DNA of 64,000 nucleotides from Dillenia suffruticosa (lineage: Eukaryota; Streptophyta; Magnoliopsida; Dilleniales; Dilleniaceae): positions 11,191,001 through 11,255,000 of the forward strand of contig JAVTVX010000034.1 in NCBI GenBank assembly GCA_033439265.1. The letters are read 5' to 3'. Each line of letters starts with the position of its first letter. Positions within the stretch are counted from its first letter, which is position 1. The notes below the pieces were generated by a model that made no database searches, was not told where the DNA came from, and worked only from the letters and a program-made list of their open reading frames with translations. The translations under genes and the position numbers were made by a program. Positions 23,043 through 33,471 of this stretch are shown here, in pieces.

Positions 23043-23484
23043 TGTTGGATTTATATGCACATACACATGCGGAAGCGTGCAAAATTTTCGGAATCATAAA
23101 AGGTTAGGGTTTTTGGGCATATCTCAAAAAGTAGATTGCAAATAATCTGGGGAACCGCGAACCTTGATCAATCGACCTCGCCGTCGGGATGATAACCACG
23201 AAAGTCGAGCTATCACCGTAGCACCACGACACCTCAATCGAAATCCGGTGACGCAATTCTCTTCGCAGAATTTTTCCCTCTCTCTCTCTCAATTGTCTCC
23301 TCACGATTGTGCAATCATAGAATGAATTGTGTCTCTTAGGGTTTACCCTAGTTTCCATATCCCTCCGTCACCACAAATGGTAGGGAATTCAAATCCCGTC
23401 AGTTACCATTTGTGTATATGGAAAGTGGGAAATTTCCTTTTTTCAAATTTGGAAAGATGCCCCACGTGGGCATTAATTCCTTCA
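23043..23484 (-). repeat. 3' LTR of the minus-strand copia
   Basis: On the minus strand it starts TGAAGGAATTAATGCC and ends AAATCCAACA. Outside it lies the TSD AGACC. It is nearly identical to 29871-30313. Confidence 0.9.
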
Positions 23485-24631
23485 TCTCCCACTTGCACAC
23501 GAGGGCATTTTCATCCATCACGAGATCACAGCTCATGCGATCTCCTGTATCACCTTTCTGGATTTTCATACTAGATTGGGTGTCGTGCGACTGGCGAGTA
23601 CACCTGCAAATAAAGACTTCTCGATACACCTGTTAGGATGTTCGAGGAGTCGCCGTTAATAATAAAAACGAATATCTCGTTGTACCCCAGACACATCACA
23701 TTTACATCCTTCGAGTCACTTTCCTCATCGAAAGTCATCCCCAATATATTCTCGAATGTGTATTCACTATTACGTTCGTATCCCAGCGCGGATATACGTA
23801 ACAGACCGGTCGGTGAATACAACACAATGATGTAATGTAGATTGGTCTTCCTTTCCCAAACTCGAATCCATCGATCTCAATTCAGCTGCTTTCCTAGACT
23901 TGCCCCTTAGACCTCAATTTATCTTCCGGGCCTTAGGTAAACAGACTAAAATAGCAAACACTGAATCAAGACTTCTAGAGACAGTCGAAAGTAAAATAAG
24001 GGTACTAGAGATCCCACCCAATGGATCTCGGGTCTCACACAGTGGGAACGGGGATCATGAATAGATCGTCTCATGTAATTGCTCCCACTATCCCTAGTCG
24101 TCATCACACGCGGTATGAAACGCGTGCCACAGTGTTAATCCCTTATTTCTCAAAAGGGCATATGTCAGATTTCTTAACACTGTGCAGATACGGGACTCAG
24201 TCTACACATAAGACTCTACCCAGAGATCTCAGAGAGAGTGTCTCAGAGGCAATATCACTATCGCAGGTGATGTCTGAGATCTCAAATCTGGCTACTCACA
24301 GGCAACATGGATGTGGGTATTTCCATGTCGGTCATATCCCCAATGACCTCATCCTGAACGCGTATCAGGGCGACTTTTGTTCTAGCTGGGCCACTCTCAA
24401 TGCCTCTTACGACTAGAAACCGTCTCATCTCCACTCACTCAGAGTTGGAGGTGGTCGCTCGTGTGAGAGAGTCGACCTCACCTGCCTGACATATATTTTA
24501 TCACATAAAAAATATACATGATATAAATAAGTGCATTATTTAAGAAAATATAAATGTGACTGAATAATGCACAAAATCATATATAAAAATATAATAAGCA
24601 TCACATCGTCAGTTTAGTACAATGAGAAAAA

Positions 24632-27600
24632 TCAAAATATTCCCAAACCCAATGACTCTCTATGTGCTATAAATGAGTCTTTGGTGATGGGTTTGGTGAA
24701 GGGGTCAGCCACCATGCAATGTGTCAAGATGTACTTGACGGTCACTTCACCCTTCTCGATGATGTCTCTAACAAAATTATATCTGGTGTCTATGTGTTTG
24801 GTCCTACTATGATACTTAGGGTCTCGAGTATAGGCGATAGCAGCCTGATTATCACAATAAATCATCACTGGCCTCCCACTATCAGCCACAACCCCTAAGT
24901 CATCTAATAGTCTCCGGAGCCAAACACTCTCCTGAACTGCGACTGAGCAAGCCACGAACTCAGCCTCCATCGTAGATAAAGCTACATAGGTCTGCTTCTT
25001 GCTGCTCCAAGAAATGGCACCGCCATTGAGCAAGAAGGCAAAACCTGATGTCGATTTGCGCTTATCCAGATCACCGCCCCAATCGGCGTCTGAATATCCT
25101 ATGAGACGCAAATCACCTCTCCCATAACACAAGGAGTAGCTCGCAGTTCCCTTGAGATATCTAAAAATCCTTTTCACTGCTCTCCAGTGACCCCTTCCAG
25201 GATTTGATTGATATTTACTCACCAGACCGACTGCGTAACATATGTCTGGTCGTGTACACAATATCGTATACATCAGACTTCCCACTACGCTGGAATAGGG
25301 GATTTTACGCATCTCCCTTATATCTTCCTGAGTTTTCGGGCACATCTCAAGACTCAGACCATCACATTTGGCGATTGGAGTATCAATGGGATTACAATCA
25401 CTCATCCCAAAGCGCTCGAGAATTTTCTTAATGTAAGTCTCTTGTGAAAGAGCCAACATTCTTCTCGATCGATCTCTCTGGATCTTAACTCCAAGGATGA
25501 ACTCAGCTTCACCCATGTCGATCATGTCGAAGCGCAATGACAACCAAGCCTTGATCGTCATCAGATACTGAATGTTGTTCCCAGCCAACAGTATATCGTC
25601 CACATACAGGGACAGGATCACAAAAGAGTTATCAGATCGTATCAAGTAAACACAATGATCCTCCTCGATCATTGTAAAACCATAAGATATCACTTCCTCG
25701 TGGAATCTTAGGTACCACCGCCTGGATGATTGCTTTAGGCCATATATCGACTTCCGAAGTCGACAGACCTTGTTCTCATAACCTACTAGAACGAACCCAG
25801 AGGGCTGCTCCATGTAGATCTCCTCATCCAGATTTCCATTAAGGAAAGCGGTCTTTACATCTATCTGATGCAACTCTAGATCCATGCTTGCGACAATCGC
25901 CAAGAGTAGACGGATCGATGTAAATTTGACTACGAGGGAGAAAGTCTCCTCGTAATCAATGCCCTTTTTCTGTGTGTAACCCTTGGCTACTAGACGGGCT
26001 TTGTATCTTTCCACCGATCCGTCGGCCTTTCTTTTGATTTTGAGAACCCACTTGTTCCCTATGGCCCTTCTATCCTCAGGTAGGTCAACTAGGTCCCAGA
26101 CCCCGTTGACCCTCATTGATTCCATCTCCTCTTTCATGGCCTCTAGCCATTGGTCCTTCATAGGACTCTCGAGAGCCTTCTCAAAGGTTTGAGGTTCTTC
26201 ATCATCCTCGGGAGTCACGATGAGGATCTCATCCTCTATCGGAAAATGACGTCGGGGTACATGTCCCCAACTACTCCTACGAGGAGGAGGAGCCTCCTCA
26301 CCTCGAGATGGGTCACTCCCACTAAGAACAAGATCCTTTTCAGGCTCTTGGGTCCCTCCTCTGGGCTCAGTTGAGCCGTCAGGCTCACCCATCTCATAAA
26401 AGGTGAAATCCTGGTCGATTTCGCCTCTCTTAGGGAAATCATTTTCCAGGAACGTAGCATTACGAGATTCGATCTCGGAGACCGTGCCATCCCTACGTTC
26501 ACCCAGGAACACATGTCCCTTAGAATGTTTAGAGTATCTCACAAAGATACATTTCTTTCCTCGTGGGCCTAACTTGCCGTGTGGGTGCGAGGAGTCGTGA
26601 ACGTATGCGGCACAACCCCATGGTCTCAAATGGCTAAGGTCAGGCTGCCTCCCTGTCCAAAGCTCGTATGGGGTACTGACTACGGACTTGGTTGGAACAC
26701 GGTTAAGAACGTAGGCGGCAGTCAACAATGCATCTCCCCAATGGGAGATAGCCAAATTGGCCTGCGCCATCATCGATCTCACCATCTCCAACAGAGTCCT
26801 ATTCCTTCTCTCAGCTACCCTGTTCTGCTGGGGAGTAGCAGGAATAGTCAACTGTCTCGTAATACCCTTCTCGAAACAGAGCTCTTTAAACTCCTCAGAC
26901 AAATACTAAAGTCCTCTATCGGTTCTGAGAGTTTTAATTCTCAAGTCTAACTGGTTTTCTACCTCGCTGATATATCTCTTGAAGCAATTTAATGCCTCAG
27001 ACTTGTGCGAGATAAGGTAGACGTAACCGAAACGCGTGTAATCATCTATGAACGTAATGAAATACGTGGCTCCGTTTCGGGCTCTCACATTCATAGGTCC
27101 ACAAATATCGGAGTGGATCAATTGCAATGGGGTCCCAGCCCTCATTGCTTTTCCAAATGGTTTCCTCGTCACTTTGCCTGCTAGGCAAAACTCACATAAG
27201 GGCAACTCGATCCGGGTTAGCGGGCCCAACAAGCCACTCGTAGCTAACCGGTTCATTCTCTCTTGCCCTATGTGGCCAAGTCTACTATGCCAAATAGAAA
27301 CATCATCAACTACGCTATCAGATGTATACGCAATAGAAGACAAATCAGAAATTTTATTAAAGGAAACCAAATCCAACGCATAAAATCCATCATGGACTAA
27401 ACCAGTACATAAAATAGAGTTATCGTAAATGACAGAAACACTCAAATTTCTGAAAATGACAGAGTATCCTAAACGATCTAAACAAAGGACAGAAATGAGA
27501 TTCCGCCGAATCTCGGGAGCATACAACACATGATGCAGATATAGGACTTGGTTACTTGGCAGTATCAGCTTGCATGTACCAATCCCCTTCACAACCACAA

Positions 27601-28626
27601 ACGCTCCGTTCCCCACGTACAGCCTCCTCGCTTGGGGACTCAATCGACGGAACTCCACATATGCGCTCCTATCTCGAGCTACATGGTCGGTGGCTCTTGA
27701 GTCTACAATCCACAAAGGAGAAGAGTTAGTAAGCATCACAGTGGATGAAACATAACTCATACCATGTAAAGAAGAAGGACATACCTTTCGCTCGCCACAC
27801 TCGCGAGCGAAATGCCCAGATTTGCCACAAACGTAGCATCGGACTTTGCTCTTGTCGAGCTCCTTCTTCTTACGTTTCTGCCCTCTGTCAACAGTTTTCG
27901 CTGATGGCCTCCTCTTAGCCTGGCTAGGTTTCTTGTCATATTTGCGCCATTTACGCTCAACGCCCTTGGAGCCCTTACTCGACTCCGCCACATAGGCATG
28001 ACCAGAAACCGACCTAGCCACCTCCTGGCGCTCCTCCTCGAGCTCACAATGCCTACGCACGTCCATGAAAGTACGAATACTCTCAGTGTGCGTGAGGTAG
28101 GTCTTTACAACATCCCAGGAGTCAGGCAAGGACTGAATTACTCCCAGTACCTGAAGCTCATCAGACATTGGCTCCCCCATGTTCTTTAGAGAAGCGATCA
28201 TACTTGACATATGCATCAAATGCTGCTTCATGGTATGATCGGGTCTCTTCTTATAGGTGATAAACCTATAAGTCAGCATCCTCAGCTTAGGAGCTGACCG
28301 GGAGCCAAGGTGCTCTCTCAGAGCACTCCAAACCGACATCGAGTAGGATACTGCTCGTACACTGGAATCAGATCATCGTGCATGCTGCTAAGGAGGATGA
28401 CCCTAGCTTGGCCATCCTTCTTCTTCCATGCACGATACGCCTCCTCATCCAGTTTCGCCTGAGGCGTATCACCCACCCCGGGGTCTGTCATCTCGTGTAA
28501 CAGAACCTCCGCTAGGTCCTGCTCCTCGAAGACAAATTGAACTTTACGGTGTCAAATCTCATAATTGTCACCGTTCAACTTGTTTCCCTTAACGAGATCA
28601 AGTACGATACTTTTTGTCGCAGCCAT
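24632..28626 (-). pseudogene. Copia gag-pol polyprotein with one frameshift and two stops
   Basis: It starts at an ATG (28626) in the context MAATKSIVLDLVKGNKLNG. A TGA replaces an expected Trp early in Gag, and a small indel near 28345 shifts the frame into the long ORF 28339-26906. That ORF holds the Gag core, a CCHC knuckle (CYVCGKSGHFARECG), a protease whose active site reads WIVDSRATDH instead of DSGATDH, the GAG-pre-integrase (HSRLGHIG) and the integrase core. A TAG at 26908-26906 interrupts the integrase, and the same frame then continues to 24632 with RT (YVDDILLAGN), RNase H (YSDADWGGD) and the C-terminal ADPFTKP motif. Everything past the TAG is open for 756 codons. Confidence 0.9.
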
Positions 28627-28879
28627 TGTCTCTGTCACACAAAAAGAAAGAGACGTTAGTGACTAATAATGCTTATTCTCACAATTTCGTGCACCCTACG
28701 AATTAACAATCCAAAATGAATTGAGTATTGACCCCAAAGTGAGCATATGAGTCAACGGACACCATACACCACGACCCGGGACCTCATCTCACCATCCGGA
28801 CTTTAATTCAGTGCACAAAATCCCACAAATAGTCACAAATATGCACATAGGACCCCCCAAAAAATTGAAAAAATCAATT

Positions 28880-29340
28880 TTGGATGACCTGACGCGCCGC
28901 CGCTCGCTGGCGGTGCTCTCCACGCGCCGCCACGCGCCTCCACGCGCCGGCGGCAGCCTGCTGCACGCGCCAGACGCGCGGCGCGCTGCTCACGCGCTGC
29001 CACGCGCCACGTACGGCTCGGCTCACGAGCGCCCAGTCGCGGTGCGCGGCTCACGCGCCTTCACGCGCTGAGCCGCCTTGAGCCGAGTCAGACCGGGTCG
29101 GTCAACGGGTCAGGGTTGACCCAACCGACCCGGTCAACGGTCCGGATCCGACCCGGTCGGATCGGGTTGCGGGTCGGTTCGGGTCAAGGTCCGACCCGAC
29201 CGTCACCTCATCCGCCTCACGCGCCTGTGTGGCGCGTGCACCACACGCGCCTGCTGGACACGCCTCCTGGCGCGTGTGTGTCACGCGGCCACGGGTCTGG
29301 GCCGGTTCTTCTTCGCCCGACGGGTCCTGCAACGGGTTTT
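28880..29340 (-). repeat. GC-rich leader with short tandem words in the copia
   Basis: Between PBS and gag lies a block with repeated CACGCGCC/GGCGCGTG and GACCCGG/GGGTCGG words, strikingly GC-rich against the AT-rich surroundings. A degraded equivalent occurs at about 10080-10390 in the other copia. The ORFs across it in several frames are by-products of the composition. Confidence 0.65.
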
Positions 29341-29870
29341 TCGACCCGGTTCTCGAAAAACCCATTTCCGGCTAATTTTTCACGACGATTTCTGCTGGAA
29401 AATATATTTGGACTTCCCAAAAATATTTTGAACTTGTTTTTTGTAAGATTCAAGCCCTAAACACAGCGAATCAAATATTCAAGTTTTGGCCCTCCGCGGC
29501 CTAGCCGGAAATCCTAGTTTCCGGCAACCAATCAATGCAAAATGCATGTCAAAACGTAGATCAATGCACATGGAACACAAATATGCCATTTATTTAGATC
29601 AACAATCCCTCTACATGGAAAGATCTAGGTTTTTAAGTTTTGGGCACCCTTAGGGCCGAAAACTTTAACTCCAATTTTTATGGCTTAAACATGCTCCAAA
29701 AATTCAGAAAAAATTATATTTGAGATCTACGTGACATGGGTAACGTCACGGTATATTCGGATTCATGAAACTCATCCGTGATCCGAAACCCATTTTTGCA
29801 ACCCCATATTTTTATACCCAAAAAATATTCCGAAAATTATTTAATAAATCCAACCCTACTCTTGATACCA

Positions 29871-30313
29871 ATGTTGGATTTATATGCACATACACATGCA
29901 GAAGCGTGCAAAATTTTCGGAATCATAAAAGGTTAGGGTTTTTGGGCATACCTCAAAAAGTAGATTGCAAATAATCTGGGAAACCGCGAACCTCGATCAA
30001 TCGACCTCGCCGTCGTGATGATAACCACAAAAGTCGAGCTATCACTGCAGCACCACGACACCTCAATCGAAATCCGGTGACGCAATTCTCTTCGCAGAAT
30101 TTTTCCCTCTCTCTCTCTCAATTGTCTCCTCACGATTGTGCAATCATAGAATGAATTGTGCCTCCTAGGGTTTACCCTAGTTTCCATATCCCTCCGTCAC
30201 CACAAATGGTAGGGAATTCAAATCCCGTCAATTACCATTTGTGCATATGGAAAGTGGGAAATTTCCTTTTTTCAAATTTGGAAAGATGCCCCACGTGGGC
30301 ATTAATTCCTTCA
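29871..30313 (-). repeat. 5' LTR of the minus-strand copia
   Basis: Paired with 23043-23484. Its inner edge is followed (minus strand) by TTGGTATCAAGAG, a slightly changed PBS, and its outer edge by AGACC. It contains a CT-rich run (about 30105-30125). Confidence 0.9.
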
Positions 30314-31000
30314 AGACCATTATCTAATCCATATTTTGCAATGTATGCTGCTAGAAAACCTATAAGTTCCAAGATCCAACTATCTTGGTGATATCTTTCA
30401 TGGATTTGGGGCATTAGTTCTCTGTCAGGGCATGGAAAGAACGGATATATGACTAAAACATGTGGGATGAGATTATTAAGTGGGATCTTTGCTAGTAGAA
30501 TCCTATTTAGAAAGTTTGCAATAGTGTTGTCCTTATCTTTGACATGTTTCATCGTAAATTGGTACTGAGAAAACCATTGTGCCAATCTTAACAGTTGCGG
30601 TTGATGAAGAATTTTCTGTTTGAATATTAACGTCACTGGAAATGACAATATGTCCATTTCAATAATAAAATTGTACGATAAGAGATAAATTTAAAAATTT
30701 TGAATCTCTCTTTTTACCGCTAAAATCTCTTTGATTGTTGAATGGTAATTCAGTTTAGCCACTGTGAAAGCACCACTTTTGTATCCACATATATGTCTGG
30801 CTTGTTTAGAGTCTCTTCAATTAGCATTGGACTCCAAGAGATCCTGTATTGATGTAATAGATCCTAGATATCTAGATGAATGATTGATACAATAGATCCT
30901 ACATCATAAAATGCAGTTACAAAAATCTCTTCATCTTTCAACAAGATTGTTGCGTGAGTCAAGGGGAGTTGGACTTGAGGTAATAAACCAAAAAGTCCCA
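30314..31000 (-). pseudogene. Pararetrovirus protease and RNase H remnant
   Basis: On the minus strand, FYDVGS (about 30912-30895) followed by a hydrophobic stretch resembles a retropepsin active site with DTG changed to DVG. Shortly after come RNase H motifs: SGAFTVAKLNYHST, EILAVKREIQNF and, in the open frame 30657-30314, LLRLAQWFSQYQF. The pattern of an NYHST motif followed by a W-FS-Y motif is typical of Caulimoviridae RNase H. Only about 130 bp separate protease and RNase H, so most of the RT has been lost. One stop splits the RNase H. Confidence 0.6.
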
Positions 31001-31159
31001 TAATCATGGCTTTTTCATCAGGAGTTTCACCTAAAGAATCTGAATTAGGAGAACTAGAATGTCTTCTTTAGAATCAACATGTATAGCAAGAATAGTATCT
31101 GGATTATAGTCATCGTATGTAGAAAATACAGATTTAAGATCATCATTTTCTTCTACTAT

Positions 31160-32247
31160 AATTCTAAGGGAGTTGATCTATACTATGATCTTTTTCTTCT
31201 TGAATTTTGAGGGACAATTTTTGATAGAATGACTAGATTTGTCATCGATAAAACATCTGGATGACTTGTTACTTGCTTTCTTCTTCCTGAGTTTGAGAAA
31301 TCTAAATCTCTCTCTTTGAAATTTTTGTTTTGAGAAACGTTTGGGCTTTTAGACCCTAAAACGCTTACTGGGTTTCTTCTTCTAGTACAAACACCTTGAA
31401 GAGCACATAGGATTGTACTTTGAATATGCGGGATTCAGAGCTTTGCCATTGTATGATATTTCTTCATTGAATTTTCTGATATTGCAAAGAAGAACTCAAA
31501 GAGAGTCTAAATTACCAAGAGAACAGTCTACTTGTGACTTATTATTGGTGGCTAGCCAATTAAAGCACTCACTCCGAAGGGGACGTGGAAGAGAATTGAG
31601 ATAGACCTATTTGAGATTAGGATCATACATTCCTCCAGTGACATAGAATCCTTAACTCATTTTCTTGTAATATTCTTCCAGATGTTTGGGCTTGAATGAT
31701 GTGTATTACATTTACAGATATTCTGCTCTAAACAAAACATCTTTTGTTGTAAGATCTCCTAAAAATTCTTCATATAGTATCTTTAGAAATGGGTAGAAAA
31801 TTCAAGATTGCCTACTGCTTATAAGCTCCCAAATTGATCCACCGGTGTTTTAACTGCACACCAAGTTTTACAAGAATTGTAGCAATTGCTGCTCTGATTG
31901 TTTGGCCTTTCAACAATTTAGTTTCTCAAAAATTCAGAATTTCATGCCATTTGTCTACATGGATGTCTTCTATTGAGAATGTCGGGGAAGTGGAGGCATC
32001 AAGTAAAAGAGGAAAATATAGTGACATTGGGTTGGGTTCTTGTGTTTCAACTTGGTATGAAGCCTGTTCTTCTTCTAGATTTTGATCAACCATGAAAAGG
32101 TTGTCAACAGGAATAGGGGAATTAGGTGGTGAGGTAATAGGTAAGGACAAGTTGGGTTTTTCAATTTCTTGTACGGCAAGCATCTGAAGCGTTTTTGTGA
32201 GGAAATTAGGGTGGTTTGGGTGATGTGGGTTTATCATCAATTGTGGA
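31160..32247 (-). pseudogene. Pararetrovirus coat-protein-like region
   Basis: A minus-strand frame at 32240-31926 is open for 104 codons, and further homologous pieces lie in shifted frames down to about 31420. Near 31258-31211 is a zinc-knuckle-like CFIDDKSSHSIKNC, in which the second Cys of the usual CX2CX4HX4C is replaced by Asp, followed by Lys-rich sequence. A zinc knuckle upstream of protease fits a pararetroviral coat protein or a retrotransposon Gag. Frameshifts and stops show decay. The assignment rests on order and weak motifs. Confidence 0.45.
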
Positions 32248-32545
32248 TTCTATGAAGTGGATGAGGTTGAAGCAACTTCAGGCGATGTACTCGATTTTGT
32301 TTTGGAAGAAGAAGTGGAAGATAAGAAGAGATATAAGATGAAAAATAAGAAAATAAAATTCAAGAAGAACAAGAAGAAAAAAAAAAAGAAAAAGACATAA
32401 AAAAAATATATTTTTGTTATTGTATCTTCAAAATCCTTCATCATCAGTTGATTCACCTATCATTGCATTCGACTTATTAAGCTCCATTTTTAATCTTCTT
32501 TTCATGCATCAGGACTAGGATTCTTTCTTTGGGAGGGAGAAATAT
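32248..32545 (+). mobile_element. Family A internal region 2, third segment
   Basis: Homologous to 1467-1768: 'gattgaagca' and 'gatattgttttggaagaggaa' in copy 1 correspond to 'ggttgaagcaacttc' and 'gattttgttttggaagaag' here, followed by the AAG-rich run, 'attaagctcc' and a purine-rich tract (32531-32542). This is the continuation of the element left at 20845. Confidence 0.7.
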
Positions 32546-32620
32546 TATAACGATTGTTAAGAGAATTTCAAATACAATGCCCATCTCCAACAAACTAACC
32601 AGTTGTCAATATTAAGATGG
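32546..32620 (+). repeat. Family A LTR, copy 3, truncated
   Basis: Matches the first about 75 bp of LTR copies 1 and 2 (aacgattgttaagagaatttc, ctccaacaaactaacc). It then changes abruptly into copia-derived sequence. Confidence 0.7.
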
Positions 32621-32629
32621 GTTGGAAAT

Positions 32630-33470
32630 AGAAAATTGTATGAATTGATTTAGAGTATTTACAACATATTGAATATCAAAACGTGTTATAGTGTCCCCTT
32701 TACGAGAGAATTCGGGTGGAAGTTTTGTATAAAACTTTTCATTGAGATCTTCTTGGAGAAAATCATTGTTGACATCAAGTTGATACAAGAACAAATTTTT
32801 AATGGTAGCAATGGAAAGAAAAAGACGAACAGTGACTAGCTTGGCCATAGGAGCGAACGCATCGTGATAACGAACTAGCCATGTGTCTTGCTTGAGAGCA
32901 AAAGTTATTTGTTTCAATTGGTAGATTTTAGGATCATTTCATTGAAAAAGAAAGAATAAAAAAACCTTTTAGATCTGTACAAATTTGTGCTGCAATTTCA
33001 ACATATAAGATATTTGGACACATCTGTTTTGATTGGTTTAAGGATATATATGATTACAAAATAAATTTAAAAGACAGAATAGCGAAAATGTTATTGACAC
33101 TAAGTGATGATAAATAATGAACCATGCCTATGTGTGCCATAGGCACATGAGAACCATCAAACTATTGAAGTGTCAAATGGGCTCATGATCATCCTTCTTT
33201 CACCAAAAGTGTAAGAACCTTGTTATATTGCCCTGATACCATAAAATGATGCACTTTCTAAAGGGAAGAAAAATGAACCGAGAACTAATTGTATTTGTTC
33301 ACTTCACTTGTCGTACAATATATATAGGCAAATTATAAAATTTAAATATTCATAAAATGGGAGCAAGTATTTGTTACAGTAACTAAAGTTTAAATATTAA
33401 TGAATCTAAAATTGAACAACTAAAAAGTCTACAAGTAGGAAACTAACAAGTCCAAAATATTGAACTCTTG
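32630..33470 (-). pseudogene. Copia relic: RT piece, PBS and LTR
   Basis: On the minus strand, the frame at 32917-32612 reads YHDAFAPMAKLVTVRLFLS and YQLDVNNDFLQEDLNEKFY, the N-terminal half of a copia RT. It then jumps to FDIQYVVNTLNQF, which belongs to the end of RT/RNase H, so most of the palm with the YVDD motif is deleted. A PBS (TGGTATCAGGGC, 33241-33230) and an LTR end (33247 onward, ending TGCATCA on the minus strand) lie upstream of it. The gag-integrase region is missing too. Confidence 0.65.
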
Positions 33471-33471
33471 T

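Larger units (their letters stand above)
23043..30313 (-). mobile_element. Near-complete TNT1-like Ty1/copia retrotransposon
   Basis: 7,271 bp with two LTRs (442 and 443 bp, differing at about a dozen positions by eye), a perfect 5-bp TSD AGACC (23038-23042 and 30314-30318), a PBS-like TTGGTATCAAGAG next to the 5' LTR (on the minus strand), a 1.2-kb GC-rich leader, gag-pol, and about 1.15 kb of untranslated sequence before the 3' LTR. The small LTR divergence makes it one of the youngest insertions here. A frameshift and stops in gag-pol make it non-autonomous. Confidence 0.9.
20846..32247 (-). mobile_element. Endogenous pararetrovirus (Caulimoviridae-like), fragmentary and interrupted
   Basis: Read on the minus strand the pieces are coat-protein-like region with a zinc knuckle (32247 to about 31160), aspartic-protease motif (about 30905), RNase H (30820 to 30314), polyprotein C-terminus (23042-22807), a possible downstream segment (21606-21362), a TATA motif (21131) and a tRNA-Met PBS (20866). 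This order, with promoter and PBS at the end and no LTRs, fits an integrated plant pararetrovirus, and the RNase H motifs are of that type. It lies inside a family A element. RT proper appears deleted, and stops and shifts make it non-functional. A florendovirus-like origin is possible but not shown. Confidence 0.6.

Noticed and set aside
28811-29460. Arg/Ala/Pro-rich ORFs on both strands
   Set aside because: Open in several frames because of the GC-rich copia leader, with no start context or homology pattern.
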